Positions 37,001-51,900 are shown, counted from the first letter of the stretch. The stretch is DNA of 60,000 nucleotides from Membranipora membranacea (GCA_914767715.1 OU612065.1:33234001-33294000), one strand, 5' to 3'. Made by a program: numbers and translations. Notes: generated by a model from the sequence alone, not told the origin.

Positions 37001-40000
37001 TAGAATTTACAAATTTCGTGATTGTTTAAATATTTTTGATCAGGTGGATTCCGCATTAATTTAATCTCTCACATTGAGCCGCCCTTTATATCCACAAACA
37101 TTTACGAGGTGGAAGCTTAGATAGCATTCTTATCTAGTGTTCTACCCTGGGGATGATACATCACTGAGTAAGGTTAACCTGACAGTAGTACTGCAGCAAG
37201 TATGTGCAATATAAACTACATTAATCATCACCTATCACTAGCAGGCATGTCATATAAATAGCTTAGAGCCAGGCTGGCTGCAGCTAAGGCTTGCGACTAG
37301 ATGAGGATGTATTCTTGTATATAAAAAGGAAGAGTGATGATTAAGGGCTTTGTGAAGAGAACGCAGTGTGAATTATGTATGATAAGGGCATACTTATCAC
37401 TAACAATTAGGTGACTTATCAACAGGCTAAAATTGGTATCGAGACACTGCATATAGGCCTCATAGCCTCATCACCATAGAATTTAAGCCTTTTGAGGCTA
37501 AACTACTTATTATAATCCGGGAGTGTAGGTTCAGATTTGATAGAAAGTTGCATTTACGTTGACTTATGTGTGGCTCGCTTCCTAGCCGCTTCAAGTCACA
37601 CAATAATCACATGCCTGATAGCATGATGTGCCCAGACCAGCCTGTATATTTGCTAGGACCATAAAATGGTGCATGATTCTCATGATGATGATCTGCGTAA
37701 TACTGATGCTCAAATTTAGAAATTATTACAAGGTAGTAAATCAGTAAATCATCTTGTAAATGTTCTGTAGAAAGCCTCACACTGAGTTTATCACAAGGTA
37801 CTATAAATTAGCCTGATCCGCATCCTTGTTAGATGCTCACAGGTCAATACCTACAGATTCTAATAAGTCATTGTACCAAACAAGTGGGCTCATGCTGCTA
37901 AGGCAGTCAAGAGAAAGTTGAACTAGGGAAGGCCTCAAAGCAGCACTTGACCTATGTGTTGTGCAATGGTATGTGCTCCCCGTGGTATATTGTATCAATA
38001 ACACTGGCATTTATATTTACTGACATGTGAGGTGACCAATTTAAACTCATTAACGCCAGTCCTACAAACAACACATCTGTGTGTGTGTGCTTAGAAGATT
38101 CTTGATAATTGATTAATAATGATGGATGATAATAAAGGATGGATGTGGGTTTGTTTGGTAAGTGGATTAGATAGTGTGAGGGGGGCTGACTACCTGTATA
38201 TCTATATCAGAGTAACTGTAAAAGAAGCCTACGATCTATCAGACCAGAGAGATTACAACACACTACCATAGATAGACAGGGTGAATTATAGTGGTAACCT
38301 TAGCAGTGCAATAATGTCAATGTGTCACTTTGAAAAGTTAGACAATCTCTAGGTCACACCCGCAGATGAGCTCATTTATTTCTCTACTATTGCAAAGCAG
38401 TTTTCCAGCCATGATGAAACAGGGAACTATCTTCTTTCTCAGCTAGAATGACTGGCTGTTGCAGCCAAGGTCCAATGACATCAGACTTTTTGTGGATGGA
38501 GGAAATACATACATTGTTAAATATACGGCGATGATCGTCCATAACCTCCTGCAGTCTGGAGCACATTGAACTGCTGTAGATATCATGTAGAATACAATGA
38601 TCTCTACTCTGATGTTTGGTTATATTAGCCAGATTCTGTATACAGCCTATAGCCGAATAAGTCGGTGTCAAGTCTTTTCTGTAAACAAAAATACTGATTC
38701 CTTATTATGTAAAATCGAGGAAAAATATAACTTGACTCTTCTCAAAGTGGCAGGGGACAGTCTGTAATTACGTTGAGCCGTATTGAGGGGCTGCACTTGT
38801 GTCATAGAGTGCTGTAGATCTATTTATCTACACTGCATGTGAAGTAAACATCTCATACATATGGCGCGGATAAGATCACAACTGACTTATGATCAGTAAT
38901 CTTAGCCGACCTCAGGTAGCAAGCTGGCCTGTAAATATCTAAGTAAGCTGCAGGGTAATTTGTATCTATCCTCTCCCTAGAGATTACAATGGCATTTAAT
39001 TGATGTTCGCAACATACCATGTACTAAAGCATGGCAGCAAGCCACTTAATATAAACCAAACACACAACATACAGCTAATCGTTATCAACAATAAACAATA
39101 TAATTCTCCATTCTCAACATTAATTAAAATTAATTATTGGTAGTAGTTGAGAGAGATGCTACTGTTACTTATTTTAACGAGGTAAATGCACTGTGTGTAT
39201 TGACATTTCAAACTGTGCATGTATCAAAGAATGTCAGTAAATATCAGTAGCAGCCATAAGACAGGCTGCTACTAATCTATCTAGTGCGTCAATGCAAAAG
39301 TCTTGCTAAGGTTTCAGCGAGGATTGCAAGAAGTTGACGCTATCACTTTCATATTCATCATGCTACCTTCATAAATATTCCCTGTCATGATGGTATGAGC
39401 ATGCCTTATAATCCAAAAGATTTAAAGCCAATGACCATGCCATCTTTATGAATTGTTAATAGTGTGACAATGCTCATACAAAACTGTTGATAGTCTATAC
39501 ATTTTTAGTTTAGTTTGCCAAAGAAAAGCTGAAGGAAAGAAAAGGCTTTCATCCATGGAATGCAGTTAGCTGTTAAATAAGTTCTGAAGTGATAATATTT
39601 TGTTTATAATATTAGTCTTCCTGTTTCATCACCAATTTCTGGGAATTCAGCAGTAAATTTGATTATTACTTCATAATTCAACACCACTACAACTAGATAC
39701 TGGCACAATACAACATTCTATAATCTAAAACATCCTCATAGTAAAACTAGAAACAGTTAGGGGACGGGACATCCTCACTTACTTTTTCTGATTTTCACTT
39801 TTTTGTTTGGAGATGTAAACCCGAGCTAATTTATCGAGCTTTTGAGAATAATCCAGCTCTATCTCAGCTCGCTTACGAAAGAAGTCCTGAGCCTCTAGCA
39901 CCATGGCACACTGACTCTCCATCTTCTGTTCCAAACATTTTAACTGCTGGTCCAGTTTAGAGCGAATGTCTGATAAAACAACATCAATAACTCATCATTA

Positions 40001-40312
40001 CTTTGGTTATCTTGATACAAAAAATGTATTAGGGCCTATTGCTTAAACAATAAACATGTAATACTGTTTTCATCTCCATCACTATTCTAAGAGAAGTTGT
40101 AGTTTACCTTTTCAGTCAAAAGATGTATTTAAGTTTCCGGCTCAAGTTTTGGTTAAGATCTAAACAGTAGTGCAGGTCTGAATACCTGGTGAGCATAGGA
40201 GTTTGCATCATGATAGTTTTTCAACATTCATAATCTACAAACCTTTAATTTGCGTTTCACACTCTGTTTGGATTTCTCGCTCTTTGCGATGTTTCTTATA
40301 GTCCATCGACAT
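25006..40312 (-). CDS. srGAP-like F-BAR/RhoGAP/SH3 protein, 17 exons, ~850 aa
   Basis: Exons in transcript order: 40312-40243, 39969-39783, 38678-38513, 36743-36681, 35784-35593, 34147-34019, 33500-33334, 32968-32809, 32436-32269, 31833-31606, 31195-31057, 30748-30614, 30364-30165, 29838-29720, 29379-29330, 27632-27455, 25207-25006. F-BAR from residue 1 ([45 protein letters not shown]), RhoGAP in the exons at 31195-29720 (GLFRVSG with the arginine finger; [56 protein letters not shown]), SH3 at 27632-27455 ([30 protein letters not shown]), then a Ser-rich tail. Acts at the plasma membrane on Rho GTPases and membrane curvature (family knowledge). Shorter than the roughly 1,050-1,100 residues of vertebrate srGAPs because the C-terminal tail is short. 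One intron uses a GC donor (31056). Two in-frame donors exist after 30165. Confidence 0.93.
26561..26658 (+). other. Exon-like open block of unknown origin in the last srGAP intron
   Basis: Bounded by ...TGAACAG and by ...CTAACAG followed by GTCAGT, GC-rich against its surroundings, and open as [20 protein letters not shown] and onward. The duplicate near 16615-16715 has a stop and a lost acceptor. I do not recognise the peptide; it may be a relic exon or repeat-derived. Confidence 0.3.
27871..29196. mobile_element. 1.33 kb foldback element (giant palindrome) in srGAP intron
   Basis: The left half from 27871 (TTAAGGTAATGTCAAAGACC) is repeated as its reverse complement ending at 29196, with arms of about 650 bp at roughly 90 per cent identity and a centre near 28533. 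Both ends are TTAA followed inward by GGTAATG/CATTACC, consistent with a TTAA target duplication of piggyBac style. No transposase is encoded. It lies in the intron between the SH3 exon (27632) and the exon at 29330. Confidence 0.85.
30066..30170 (-). repeat. Tandem duplication of a splice-donor region in the RhoGAP domain
   Basis: On the - strand, GACCAGGTAAGC and the following CGCCCTT...TTACTTATA occur twice, with donors at 30165/30164 and 30117/30116, 48 nt apart. The 48 nt are open and in frame ([16 protein letters not shown]), so use of the distal donor would insert 16 residues after the IPDGKDQ segment without changing the frame. Confidence 0.75.
31055..31058 (-). other. GC-AG intron donor in srGAP
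   Basis: The exon encoding GLFRVSG ends in AAAG followed by GCATGC. The next exon (30748) must be entered in phase 1 to read [10 protein letters not shown], which fits only this junction; no GT donor in suitable phase is nearby. The family pattern (SSFDKGEDPL, like SFERGEDPL in vertebrate srGAPs) supports it. Confidence 0.7.
34148..39782. other. srGAP 5' introns without other genes
   Basis: The introns between the F-BAR exons (34148-35592, 35785-36680, 36744-38512, 38679-39782) show no convincing second gene on either strand. There is a poly-G run at about 36427-36438 and a short GT tract at 38079-38089. Confidence 0.5.
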
Positions 40313-42938
40313 CCTGAACTCCTTCTGATCTTGTCCTGCTGATATCAACGGAAACTTTTGTCAACAACTTTAAGTGCACGCAGTCTTAGCTTATCATGCT
40401 GGTATCACAGAGCTTAATGCGTAAACTATTACATAATGAATGGTATCCTGGAATCTGAATAGAGTGAATCTACTATAATACTACATACTAAGAACTCCTG
40501 GTTGTGTGCACTGGTGACGCAGTCATTAAACATAATCTGACAATTGCAGCTTTTGACGTCTTTCTTGTAAATCAAACCATGGATAGAGACATAATACGCA
40601 ACAAGATTCTAATAAATTGAGTGAAGTTTGAAAAACGGTAGCATTAGTTGTAGTGAGTTCCCATCTTATTTCTTGACGACTGGGCCAAGAGTTTGACCAA
40701 TAGGACCATTCCTGACATCAACCTATTGGCACCAGAATCATTATAATGAGAATCATCAAATACAGCTTGAACATTCTCTACAGTTCAGTTGTAATGTGTA
40801 ATTGACATATTTCCACCATATATCACCACATCAGTGACCTTCAATCTCACTTAGGCCATTTGATGACTTTAATGTACATGCAATGTGCTGTCTCTGTCAT
40901 TTATCGCCTTGAAGCAAGAGGAGTCCCCTGAATGAACTCCTGTGCTTTTACATAGAGGACCTAATTATAACAAAACGGCCTGTCATGACAAACTTTGTTA
41001 GTGGTGGGGCGTGGGTACTTTAAACTTAGTTATGGACCATGTTAACATGGGCAAATATATTTAATATGTATGTATAGGCCTATGTGGTGTGGGTCCTACT
41101 ATAATGTAGCAAGCCTATAAATGTAGCATGTACAATAAACATTATGTGTTTAGTATTAGATTAGTATATACCATTAAGTAAATAATTTATAAAATTTATA
41201 CCTCCACCTCCCTCTCAGTTCATTGCCTCCACATTCCTTTGATAAACAGTTTTATGTGTTGATAAAAATACAAATAATAATGTATGCAAGGAGTAAGAAG
41301 AGAGAACCAAGGAGTACCCCTTGAGAGAACTAACTTTTTGCTGTAGTGTAAAGTTGCAAGTAGGAGCCCTATACCCTATCCCTATACTAGGGACATCATC
41401 ATGGACATGCACCAATACTACTACTCCATGTCCATGCTACAGTATTAGTACAGGTGTTGTATTAGTACAACATGGTCCTACTCAATCATCATTCATGATG
41501 ATGCATGCAAATTACATGTTACAAAAAGGAAATACAACATACCTGAGCAGTCAAAGCTTTGCACAATGTGGATATTTATGTCCCATTTGGTGTCAAAGCA
41601 ACTCAGCAGCTGGTTTAAGCGTCAAAACACAGTTTAGATGGTGTGAACTGTGAAGATTTTCAAGCCTTGCTGGGCCTGACTTTTATTTCAATTCAGGAAG
41701 CAGTCTAAGACCAACAGTAAACATTACTATAGCTCATGGAGTAAAGTAAGAGATATCAGTGCAATAAGAAGATGATCAGTTTGAGGGACCACTGCAACGC
41801 CCTAAAATTGTGAGACAACACTAGAATTTGTCTAGATGTTCTTTATAGAAGGAGGTACTAATATTGATGTCTTTCCATATTTTTTTCATTTTTCTAAGTG
41901 GCACTTTTCTTTTTAGGGATTTTGCATCTTATACTGCCTACCAGCGCTGATCACTGTCAGTTCACATCGGTGAAGAGGATAGATTTGAGTCACATAAGTA
42001 GCTAAGACTCTCTCGCTAAACATAAAAAGTTTGCTAAGGTATACAGATATTTCTTTACCACCCCAGAAGTAGGACCTATTAGTCACTGTGACTGTCTGTT
42101 CTGTGTCTGTTCACTACTCTACTACTGTACTCTACTCCACTGCTACGTAGTCCCTGGCAGTGCCACAGCAGCCACTCAGTGTGAGCAAGAGATAAGAGGG
42201 TTTGGGACTTTGTGTAGTAATGTTAGCATCAATTTGAATGAACAAAAGATACATTGGATAGTTTGTTGCATGTCAGAAGGAGTCCCAACCAAGTCTTCTA
42301 TGGTCAGTTGAATGAATGTCAGGAGAGGAGGAAGAGACGGCCACTCTCAAGATGCCAAAGGCTATTGAATATTATTATGTTATTATATGCTACCTAGGTC
42401 CTCTACCACTGACCAGCCTACTGTCCAGATTCTTTTACCACCCTGTGACTGTGAGCCACATTGAGGAAATTTTACCTGATCAAGAATTCCTTTATTTGAT
42501 GTCTAAACAGGCCCTGGGATTACCCTGCTCTAAATAAGAATTCACCTAAGTTTAGAATCATAAAAAAAAACGTTATCAATCGAAAAACACAATCGCCTCT
42601 GAACTGGTTCACCAACTAAGCCTTGTCTGTATTTGGGCCCTTCGTCAGACCATCTACAAGCAATAAACATACAAAAAACACTGCAATTAAATCAAAACTT
42701 AACTGTTGGTTCTGTGTCATGTAAAGGTCCTTTCTTACTAGACCAAACTTCAAACAGATTTGCTTCCTCCTTACTGTGATGAGAACATCAAAGCCAGCTT
42801 GTATACTTCTCAACTGAGAGTCACATATCTTTCTGTGATAAAGAGCTGTTTGAGTCCTCTTTTAATTGCACCTTTATTCAAATTTTCGAGATCGACACAG
42901 TGATCTTGTGAAACTGATGGCAACAGAAGTATAATACC
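40313..42938. promoter_or_regulatory. Divergent intergenic region between srGAP and eIF2D
   Basis: The start codons of srGAP (-) and eIF2D (+) face away from each other across 2.6 kb, so both promoters should lie here. I see no clear core element and no additional gene. The 110-codon + frame at 41321-41653 has no family resemblance, and its splice context and composition look non-coding. Confidence 0.45.
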
Positions 42939-45900
42939 ATGTTTCAGAAGCCATTTCATATCAGATCACAGACTGTTCTCAAGGGAAGTGAGAGGTAGGT
43001 TATCTATCAGTGGGACTTATTAGTTTGCCGGTTGTGACATAAACATATATAGACAGTTTTCTGAGCTCTTATTTATGCCTCAATTTGGAGTTGTCCTCTC
43101 TCCAGTTTGGTACTTTTAACCCACGCCGCATAGGAATAACCTGCTGAAAGAGGGTTATATATATAAAAATGATTTTTGATTTAGAGTCCGCACCATTGGA
43201 AACCCTGTGATACAGGGTTTCCAAATCATTGGAGGCTTGAATGTTGTTAAATCTTAATTTTAGTGACAAAACTCAGGAAAGATTCTGCCGAATTGTCCGC
43301 AAAACAGGCAGCAAATGCTATAATTGCCTATCCAAATACTAAAATTATTTTCCAAACTATGTGCATATGAGTTTTCAATGTTGCAGATTCCGAATCAAAA
43401 ATCATTTTTAACCTGTTATAAGCGGTTTTCAAGATAACCCTCTTTTCAGCACGTTTCTCCTATGCAGTGTGGGTTAAAAGTACCAAACTGGAGAGAGGAC
43501 AACTCCAAATTGAGGCCTAAATCAGAGCTCAGAAAACTGTCTTTATGTTGGCCTAGGTTATATGATGTACCAAGGCCAATTTACACAGCATATTATTGTG
43601 TCAAATTTTTCCTTCAGATTCATCTTTTATAAGCTTTCATTGGGGCAAACCAAAAATGTACATCTAAATTTCAGATTTTCTGTTTCTGTAGCTTATATGA
43701 ATGAAATAATCTCACAGAAAAAAATGCAGTGTGAATGCAACATTATCCTCGAAACAACATGCTTTTAGAACTAGGCAGTATCTCATTAATGGCTGTCACA
43801 CTGCGGCAGCTGTGTGCCTAAATTATTTCATGTCTGAATGTCTTAGGCACCAAAATATCAAAAGCATCACCACACAGAATATATGTATATTTAGCAATAC
43901 AATTTGTATACTGCTACACATTAGATAGAGTTTTTGTCTTTGCTTATAATTGTATACATGGTTTTGAATTTTCTACAAACGATTCTGCATTGACATAATC
44001 ACATCATCTTGTTTTAGAAAACGAATAAGATCTGACATACAACATCAGTCCTCGTTATTCACTGCGGAGATCCTTTCTGATATTCTCCCTCAGAAGTCTG
44101 ATGTACAGCAAGCTAAAGTAACATTACACAATGGAAATCAGGCCATTATCATACTAGCTGGAAAACAACCTGTCTTCTTTCAATATGATCGTATATTCTA
44201 TCCGACCGGTATGTTTATCAATAACCTCACTCATCAAAATAATATCAGTTCATGACTACCCACAGTTCGAAGCAATGTGGTCAGGCAGCTGCTACGGCTA
44301 CTGCTGATATTCAATGGAGAAAAATCAAATCGTTTCTGAGAAAAAAAATATAATTAGCAGTAGGAGTTGCCCCTTCTGCTCATGATTTGGTATAATCAGG
44401 CTTGTTTATATCTTTGTTGATATCATATTCTGATTAAAGGAATTATAGCTATACCGCATTATGTAATTATAGCATCACAAATTAGCTCTCATAACAAACA
44501 GTGATAAAAATGATTATTTCATTACTTGTTACAGTATATACAGCATGGAGATATCCAGAGTGTCTCAACTTATTCTCTACATGGCAGCTTGTCATACAGA
44601 AGATCTATTCTGGGGCAGGTAATACATCTATCTACTATTTAGCTACTCTAATAGAATTTATGTAAACATTTTCATGGGAGTGCAAGACACTCACAGCATT
44701 TAAGCATTCAGTTCTATATCCATATCTCTATACATACATCTAATACATATTACAAAATTCATTTGAGCAAGTGTTGAAGGTCGTGGGTTCGAATCCCACT
44801 GCAGTCCATCTTCTACTGGGGATTGGTTGGTCCCCAGGTGTGCTCCGACCTGCCTGCAAACAGAGAGCAAATTAGCGCAGATATTGCGGCCTCGCCAATA
44901 AGGCAATAATATTTCGCCGCCCATGCCTCGGGATGGGCGAGTGAAAAGACATCGGATTTTAATCAACCTTTAAATCAATCTATGCCATCTGACATCAGCT
45001 TATTCAAGATGTAGTGTGAGCTACCCTAAACTATCTAGATATTTGTCAGCAATGTTGTCAGAATTGACTATGTAACTCAACTTCGCTCAATGTCTACATG
45101 AATTTGGTGTGGACATGAATAAATTACATGAAGCTTGAAAATGTTGGAAGATGTCTTAAAATCAGTTATTATTTAAACTTTTAACTCAACCAAATAACTC
45201 ACTTTATTACAGATCTGATGTTACCTGGAGTAGTTGTTAAAGGTGTAGAAGGACTGATAACTCCAGACACATTCTCTCATATAACAGCATCATTACCTGT
45301 AGGTGTGAATGCTGTCGGTAACAGGTCTGTCTGTTAATATAATAATCTCTACTTAGACTACTCCACCTTGCAGTATCAAACATTCTCAGAATTGACTTGA
45401 GCGACCTGATCAAGAATTGTTGATGTAACAGGTCAAGAAGTTCAACCCCAACGGGTTCATACTTGCATACTGATGAGTATTTTATTAAGCAAGGAGTTCT
45501 TCAACCCTTTGGTTTGAGTGCTTGGATATTTTGGGTCATTGTCAGATGTGCTCCATTATTGCCTACTGTCCTTACCCAAGGTTACTCCCCTGAATGATTA
45601 TATTTTCTGTGTATACTCAGGGCAGTATTATATTTTGTGTGTGTATATACAGGGCCGTATTAGCTGTAGGAGAGACTTGTATGAGCGGAGTATCTATGTA
45701 TGAATCTGCTATGAGAGGTAAAGGTGTGGCTATCAGACATTTCTACGGAGATCAACTCTGGTCAGTGTACACTCTTAACTCGACTTACAAGTTAATAAAT
45801 CTCATAACTCAGCACACCTCATAACTCGTCTCATATCTGTCACCAGGAAGTGATGGGCAGGTTCTGACCCAAACTTCCTGGTCACATCTCATAATACCCG

Positions 45901-48900
45901 CTCTCTTGGAGTTTTTCTCTTTTAATTTAGGCACTATTTAACGCAAACGTCTTTAGGAGATCCATTTGTCCAATATAGTAATTTATTTCCAATTCAGCAT
46001 CAGAACCATTCAAAACATATGGGGATATGGTATCGGTGTTAAGTTTGAATACAAGAGAATTTATTCATATCAATATATGCCAGTTTTTCTTGACTGAATT
46101 TCTGGAATTTTGTCCAGGATCACGTCACATATTGAAATATATCAGCTTCACAACCCATATTGATTTAAAGAAAACTGACATTAGTATGTTAAATATACTT
46201 TCCAATTCTACATCTGCACCTTGGATTTGAAAATTAATAGGATTTTTGATGCTCATTTATCTTGATAATACTAGTGAAAATTCCTTGACAGTCAATTTGT
46301 GAACAGACCTGGTTAAGATAAATAAGCTTTCCACACTAAAATCATGACTTCTAAATCTACACCAAGCTCTCATGTGTATTTCATGGAGCAGATGCTGAGC
46401 TGTTGTAATGCTGTGTGTGTTAAAAAGTACCTTTTCATCTAGATAATCCTTGAATGTCTTGGTTTATGGTGCACCTATTATTGAACCTGAACATAATATG
46501 AGAATTTCTTAGTCATATATGGTGTTTCTCTTGTTTCATATAACTGCCATTTGTGTTTCATAGGGCGCTGGGTAGCAAAGTGTCACCCCCACAAATAGCT
46601 GAACCGTCACCAGAAGTAGCTTCAGGTACAGATAGTGCGACAGAGGAACTTAGTGTAGAGACTCAAGCTCTGACACTCGATGAAGGTAAGTGACCAACAG
46701 TATCAGTGGGACATTAGGATAGGCGACTCCCTCAAGAGTTCCCTGTGCCAAATGCCTTTCCTCAGGGAGGGAAAGATGCTTTGTGAGATGAGAAGATCGA
46801 ATCGAATTGTTGGCAATAATTAATTTGTGTTTGTTGGTGTCATTATAGGACCCGAGATTAGTCAACAGGTTTACAATTCTGTGTTCGTATGCTCTTTAAA
46901 GTTTAAAAAAATCCTTTTATTCAATAAGCATGGAATTCATTTGCCTGGTTGTAATAAGAGGTGGAATAGTTTACCCAAGTAACAGGACACAGTTATTTGT
47001 TATCCCTGAGATAAGACTGCTATCTCTGCATTGATAAATGATGGAGTCATTGTCCCTCTTATACTTTGATGTTATTTGCAGGTGAAGGAGACACTGACGA
47101 GGCTGGTGGAGGTGCTGCTGCCGCTGCTGCTGAACCAGAGGAGGACGACTCAGAAGAGTCAGCATTCTCTAGACTATCAGAAGATGATAAATTATTACAA
47201 TGTTTCCTGTACGCTCTGAAGAAGAAGATTAAAGTCACACAACTCCCCATGTTAACATCAGGTTTCTACAGAGACTGTGTGCAAGTCTGTGTGTATGTAT
47301 GAGATTATATATTCATATCACACTTTTTGTTGAAAAAGTTTCAAATTTTAAAATTTCTGTTTCAATTTTCAGTTGACTCATGTATATACATTGGTGCTGC
47401 ATGTGTGCTTCTTAGTTTGGGACTCAGAACAGTCTGGCGCAGCTCCAGAGTACTATCACCATAGTCAGATTGAATCAGGGTGTGTTTTCAGCCTATCTTG
47501 TTAACCCGGCCATTAAGGCTAGGTTTGTGATACGATCCCACTCTCTAGAATCATCTTTCAAATTGTAAAATTATGGTCGTTAGCGTTTTGTGGTCCATTT
47601 CCTGCCGACAGGTCAATGTTGTTTATTTTATTTTACAGACCACCCGGATCTAGTCTAGATATAAAAAAGACCAAATATAAAAAGGTGAGACTTGCCCCTC
47701 CCTTTATCCCGTGTGATCTAAAAAGCGTAGTAAAAGCTCTTCATTACGTTTGGAAGCTTTTTCATGTATCATATGTTTTCTCATTTAAAATTTGATTGGC
47801 ATTCAAATATGATGTTTGACACAGATAGCATGAAACAGCCATAATGCTTTTTTTATAATAAATACAAACATTTCATGAAATTGTTCAGTTCAATGATTTG
47901 AAATTTTTGTTAAGCATTAATTTTATTAACATGCTCCTTTTTATGATTAAAACTTTATTATGATTAAGAAAATATTTCAATTCTCATTTCCTTTAGTTGG
48001 TGACATTCTTGAATGAAATGCAGAAGCAGGATTTTTTGACAGTCAAAGAGACAGCTAAAGGAGTACATAGTGTCACAGATATAAAACCAGCTCATCCAGA
48101 GTGAGTGCTATATACTTATCATTGTAATATGTGTGTCTGTGATATGACGCAACAAGGAAAATTAACTCCTCAAACTCTGAGCGAGTGACACTGACTGCAG
48201 CAACAGAGCAGTCTCTGTTCAAGGAGTTATCCCCTCTTAGCATAGCATGTCCCATAACTCATAGCTAGATGAGTTTTATGACCCACTGTGTACTCCCCAT
48301 AATTTTGGTAACTTCAGAAAAAAAATTCGTCATTTTAGCCATACCTTAACTCAACCTAATAACATTTAAATCTGGGATCAAAACTGAGGCCTACACTGCT
48401 CATCTGGTGGGATAGTCAGTCTAAAACGGAACAATCTATCATAGTATAAAAAACCGTGTGTCTTCTTTGTGACTTCCTTCTATTATACACTATTGATTTT
48501 ATTTGTTTTAATTTCATTTTGATATATATATATATATATGTAATATTTTATGTTATACATATATTTATTTATATTGTGTATCCTTATATTATGATGTTTT
48601 ATTGTGTTCTACACACAGAGTGAGATCGTTTAAGCCGTGGGAGTTACCTGACGTAGAGGAGGTAGTTCCTGATGATACTCAGGAGTATGTTTATGAGCCT
48701 CCTCAGATAAGTGAGCTACTCGCTGTCAACGCTCAAACACTGCCGCTATTCTCTAAACTAGGGCTTGGGTAAGATTACAACCTAATTAGTCTGAGCACCC
48801 CAGACTTTTGCCCCTCGCCCGGCGGCCTCCCCCCCTCCCCTCTAATACATTATTGTACCAATGGGATAAATCTAGCAGATATTCTCCTCAAATTAAAGTT

Positions 48901-51900
48901 GAGTTTGAAAATACAAAAACCATCAACATATAAATACTTTGCATGTCTGTGGCAAAACATACCAAGTTGCTACCTGTAGTTTTGGCAGACAATATCATCC
49001 TGGTGGAATTAATGACTCATTCGTTGGCGGTCTGTTAAATAAAATATGTGGAAAATGAGTCAAATTTACCGCACCAGGTGTTTTATGTTTAATATATCGG
49101 GGTACCTTCATAATGTTGTGGTTATGGTGCCGCTTTCAGTTGATTGTTTTACGTAATTTTACTTTCTATTTATTTCAGTAAAGGAGACGCGATGAGTTTG
49201 AGTGAAATGAGAAAAGCCATAACTGAATATGTGAAGATAAATAATCTGCAAAAAGAATCTGATAAACAGTGAGTGATACCTCATCCAGGGAGTTTCCTTT
49301 TCTTCCTGCCTCAGCTGGGCGGTCATGAGTGTTTCCTTTTCTTACTCACAAAATAAATGGGAAAGAAATATGGGCCCAATATACGCATTTATAAACTTTA
49401 TGCTTATAGTGGATATCAACGCCGCTGTAATATATTGTTTGGTAGACAGGGTACTTGCCATATATTAGATGTTGTTAACTGGTGCAGCTGAGAAATTAGG
49501 ACTTTTTTGTCAGTATTGTAGTTATCTGCTCGTTGTGAAAACAGATGATGGACTAGTTAGGATGCACAAACATTGCATGGGTCACTCTGAGTGGTATTTT
49601 ATTATCAACTCGCCCAACCATGATTGGGATATGGTAGATATTATAACGTCACTGACACAATTTGAGTACTTGAAAAAGGATAGACAACTTAGAAGTCATG
49701 ACTAGATTACGCTGACTGGAGAATCATAGTTTTCAGTGTAGTATATGGATTTTGTGCAGGTTTTTCTGATTCCATGTTTTAGAAGTTTAGATGATGCTCA
49801 TTTGTTTGATAAATCCGCAGTCTCAGTATAATGTGTTATTATATCTCGTTTTGCATATTTTTATTTTAGAATGATTCTGTTAGATGAGCCACTAACCAAG
49901 GCTGTGGTGACTAAGAAGGATGGCTTTGTGGAGTATATGAGGTGGAATATCATCTTTGAGAGGTTTGTATGAAGACTCTTGGTATATAAAGTTTCCGCGT
50001 TGTACGACATCAAGGGCTTTACATTGGGGTGTTGAAGGCTTAATGTCATTGCCATAAGAAAAAAACACTTGGAAGCTCAAAATGTTCAATACTGGCATAA
50101 CTCATTAATAATCATGGAGAGATATTAATTTGTGAGTCTTGGTTCTCAAAATACCTTATATATTATGCTCTCATTGAATGCATCACAGATTCTAATAGCA
50201 ACCAAATAATTAGACATTTCACTTTCACCATGATAATGAAACTTGTTCAGCAGGATAATTCAATCAAAGTCTCCTCTCTGTATAGCATGAATTAGAGAAA
50301 TGATGTCAAAATTTGACCCATCAAAATAAGTATACAGACATCGCACAGATGTCTTGCCTCATATTCTGTGCTGCGTATTTGTTCCAGATTATCAAATGCT
50401 TTGGGTGCTGTATATCAGATCTCCTATCCTAATGGTGCTAAAGAAGTCAAGAAAGGTAAACCACCTCCTGTCAAGGTCAAACTTGAAAAAAGAACAGGAA
50501 ATAAAAAGGTACTTCTAACAAAGTTTACAAAAATAATGAAGTAACTTTTTTTGTGTGTTTGTTCTGCAATTACAATTGGTACAAAGTCTGTTTACACGCG
50601 AGCCAAAAGATAGCAGAGAAATTGATCAAGCTTAGTCTTAAATAGTCTGCCAGCCATTCACAGCACCTACCACCATATATTCTGGAAGTAATGGGGCAAT
50701 ATGATATCAATTCTTTAGCTGTTATTGTATTTTTACATCAAGCCAGCAGGAATGACTGATACCAACCATCAGGTGATGATAGCTACTGATCCTCAGTAAT
50801 ACCTAGATCGACTTAGATTTAATTTTTTTGCATTTAGGGTTGTTCCTCCTCAAGCCCCTAGCGGTTTAACAGTATATTGGAAATTCAAGTAAACTGGATC
50901 AGAGTAAGACTAGATTTTTTTTTCGATTCCTCCACATTCAAAAATTTGTCCTCTGATTTTCAGGTTACTTTGATCAGCAATTTAGACAAATTTGGTATAG
51001 ACCTGAAGGAATTAGCTAAAGAGCTAAGATCATCTAAAGCGTGTAGTACATCAATACAAGAAGAGAGGGGGGATAGTATAGTCCTCGCTCAGGGGAATCA
51101 TGCTAGCTTTATACACAAATTACTCAAAGGTAAGGAAAAGGCATACCATAGTTGTTTGATGACCGGATGATTGTCTGACGTTGGTTGTGCTCTTAGCTAT
51201 ATGCCAGACCGATCGCGTGTGTGGGTGAGATGTTTATATACTACCAGGACACTAAGTGCACTTAGTATACAAGGGAATGTTGTCTAAATCATGCATGTCC
51301 AACCTTTTCTCGGATTTGGCCACTTTTTTTTGTCTTCATCCCATTTGGCCGAACCAAGTTGATGAAGCAAATGAATGATCATAATCATAATCATGTTAAG
51401 TAAGCAGGGCTGTATCCATGGGTTTTGAAGTGGTGGGGAGCCCCCCAGAAAATTTTCAAAAATCAGAGGTAGTTTTAAGGCATTTCAGCCTTTTTTGAGA
51501 TGAAAATTGACAAGAAATTGGCCCAAGTTTGGCCCAAAGGTATGTTTTGAGGCGGGCCATGGCACAGAAGGATAGCGCACATTATTCAGTCTTAGATCTA
51601 TTGATGAACTATAAACCTCATGACAAACAGAAACTTGCTTCACAATCCCTATGTATAACACAAGGGGCAACTGTTATTGACAAACATAAATATAGTCAAT
51701 GTGTATTCATAACTTTTATGGCAATTTTAGGGTTTTTTCAAAATTGACCTGAAAAAGTGGTCGGACTATGGCCCCCTGGCCCTACCTATGAATACACCAC
51801 TGTAAGTAAGGTAATGTAAGTCGGAATTCCCATTTACTGCAACAGAGCATTAATGGGACTTTTCAATGTGTGATAACTGGACTTTCAGATATGACAGAAT

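Noticed and set aside
41321-41653. 110-codon + strand frame
   Set aside because: No homology, low-complexity composition, no splice or promoter context; expected by chance in 60 kb.
44765-44830. Functional tRNA gene
   Set aside because: Only the T-arm half is tRNA-like; the 5' half is missing and a SINE-type body follows.
49469-49705. 78-codon + strand frame in an eIF2D intron
   Set aside because: Lies wholly within an intron with well-supported flanking exons and has no family signal.
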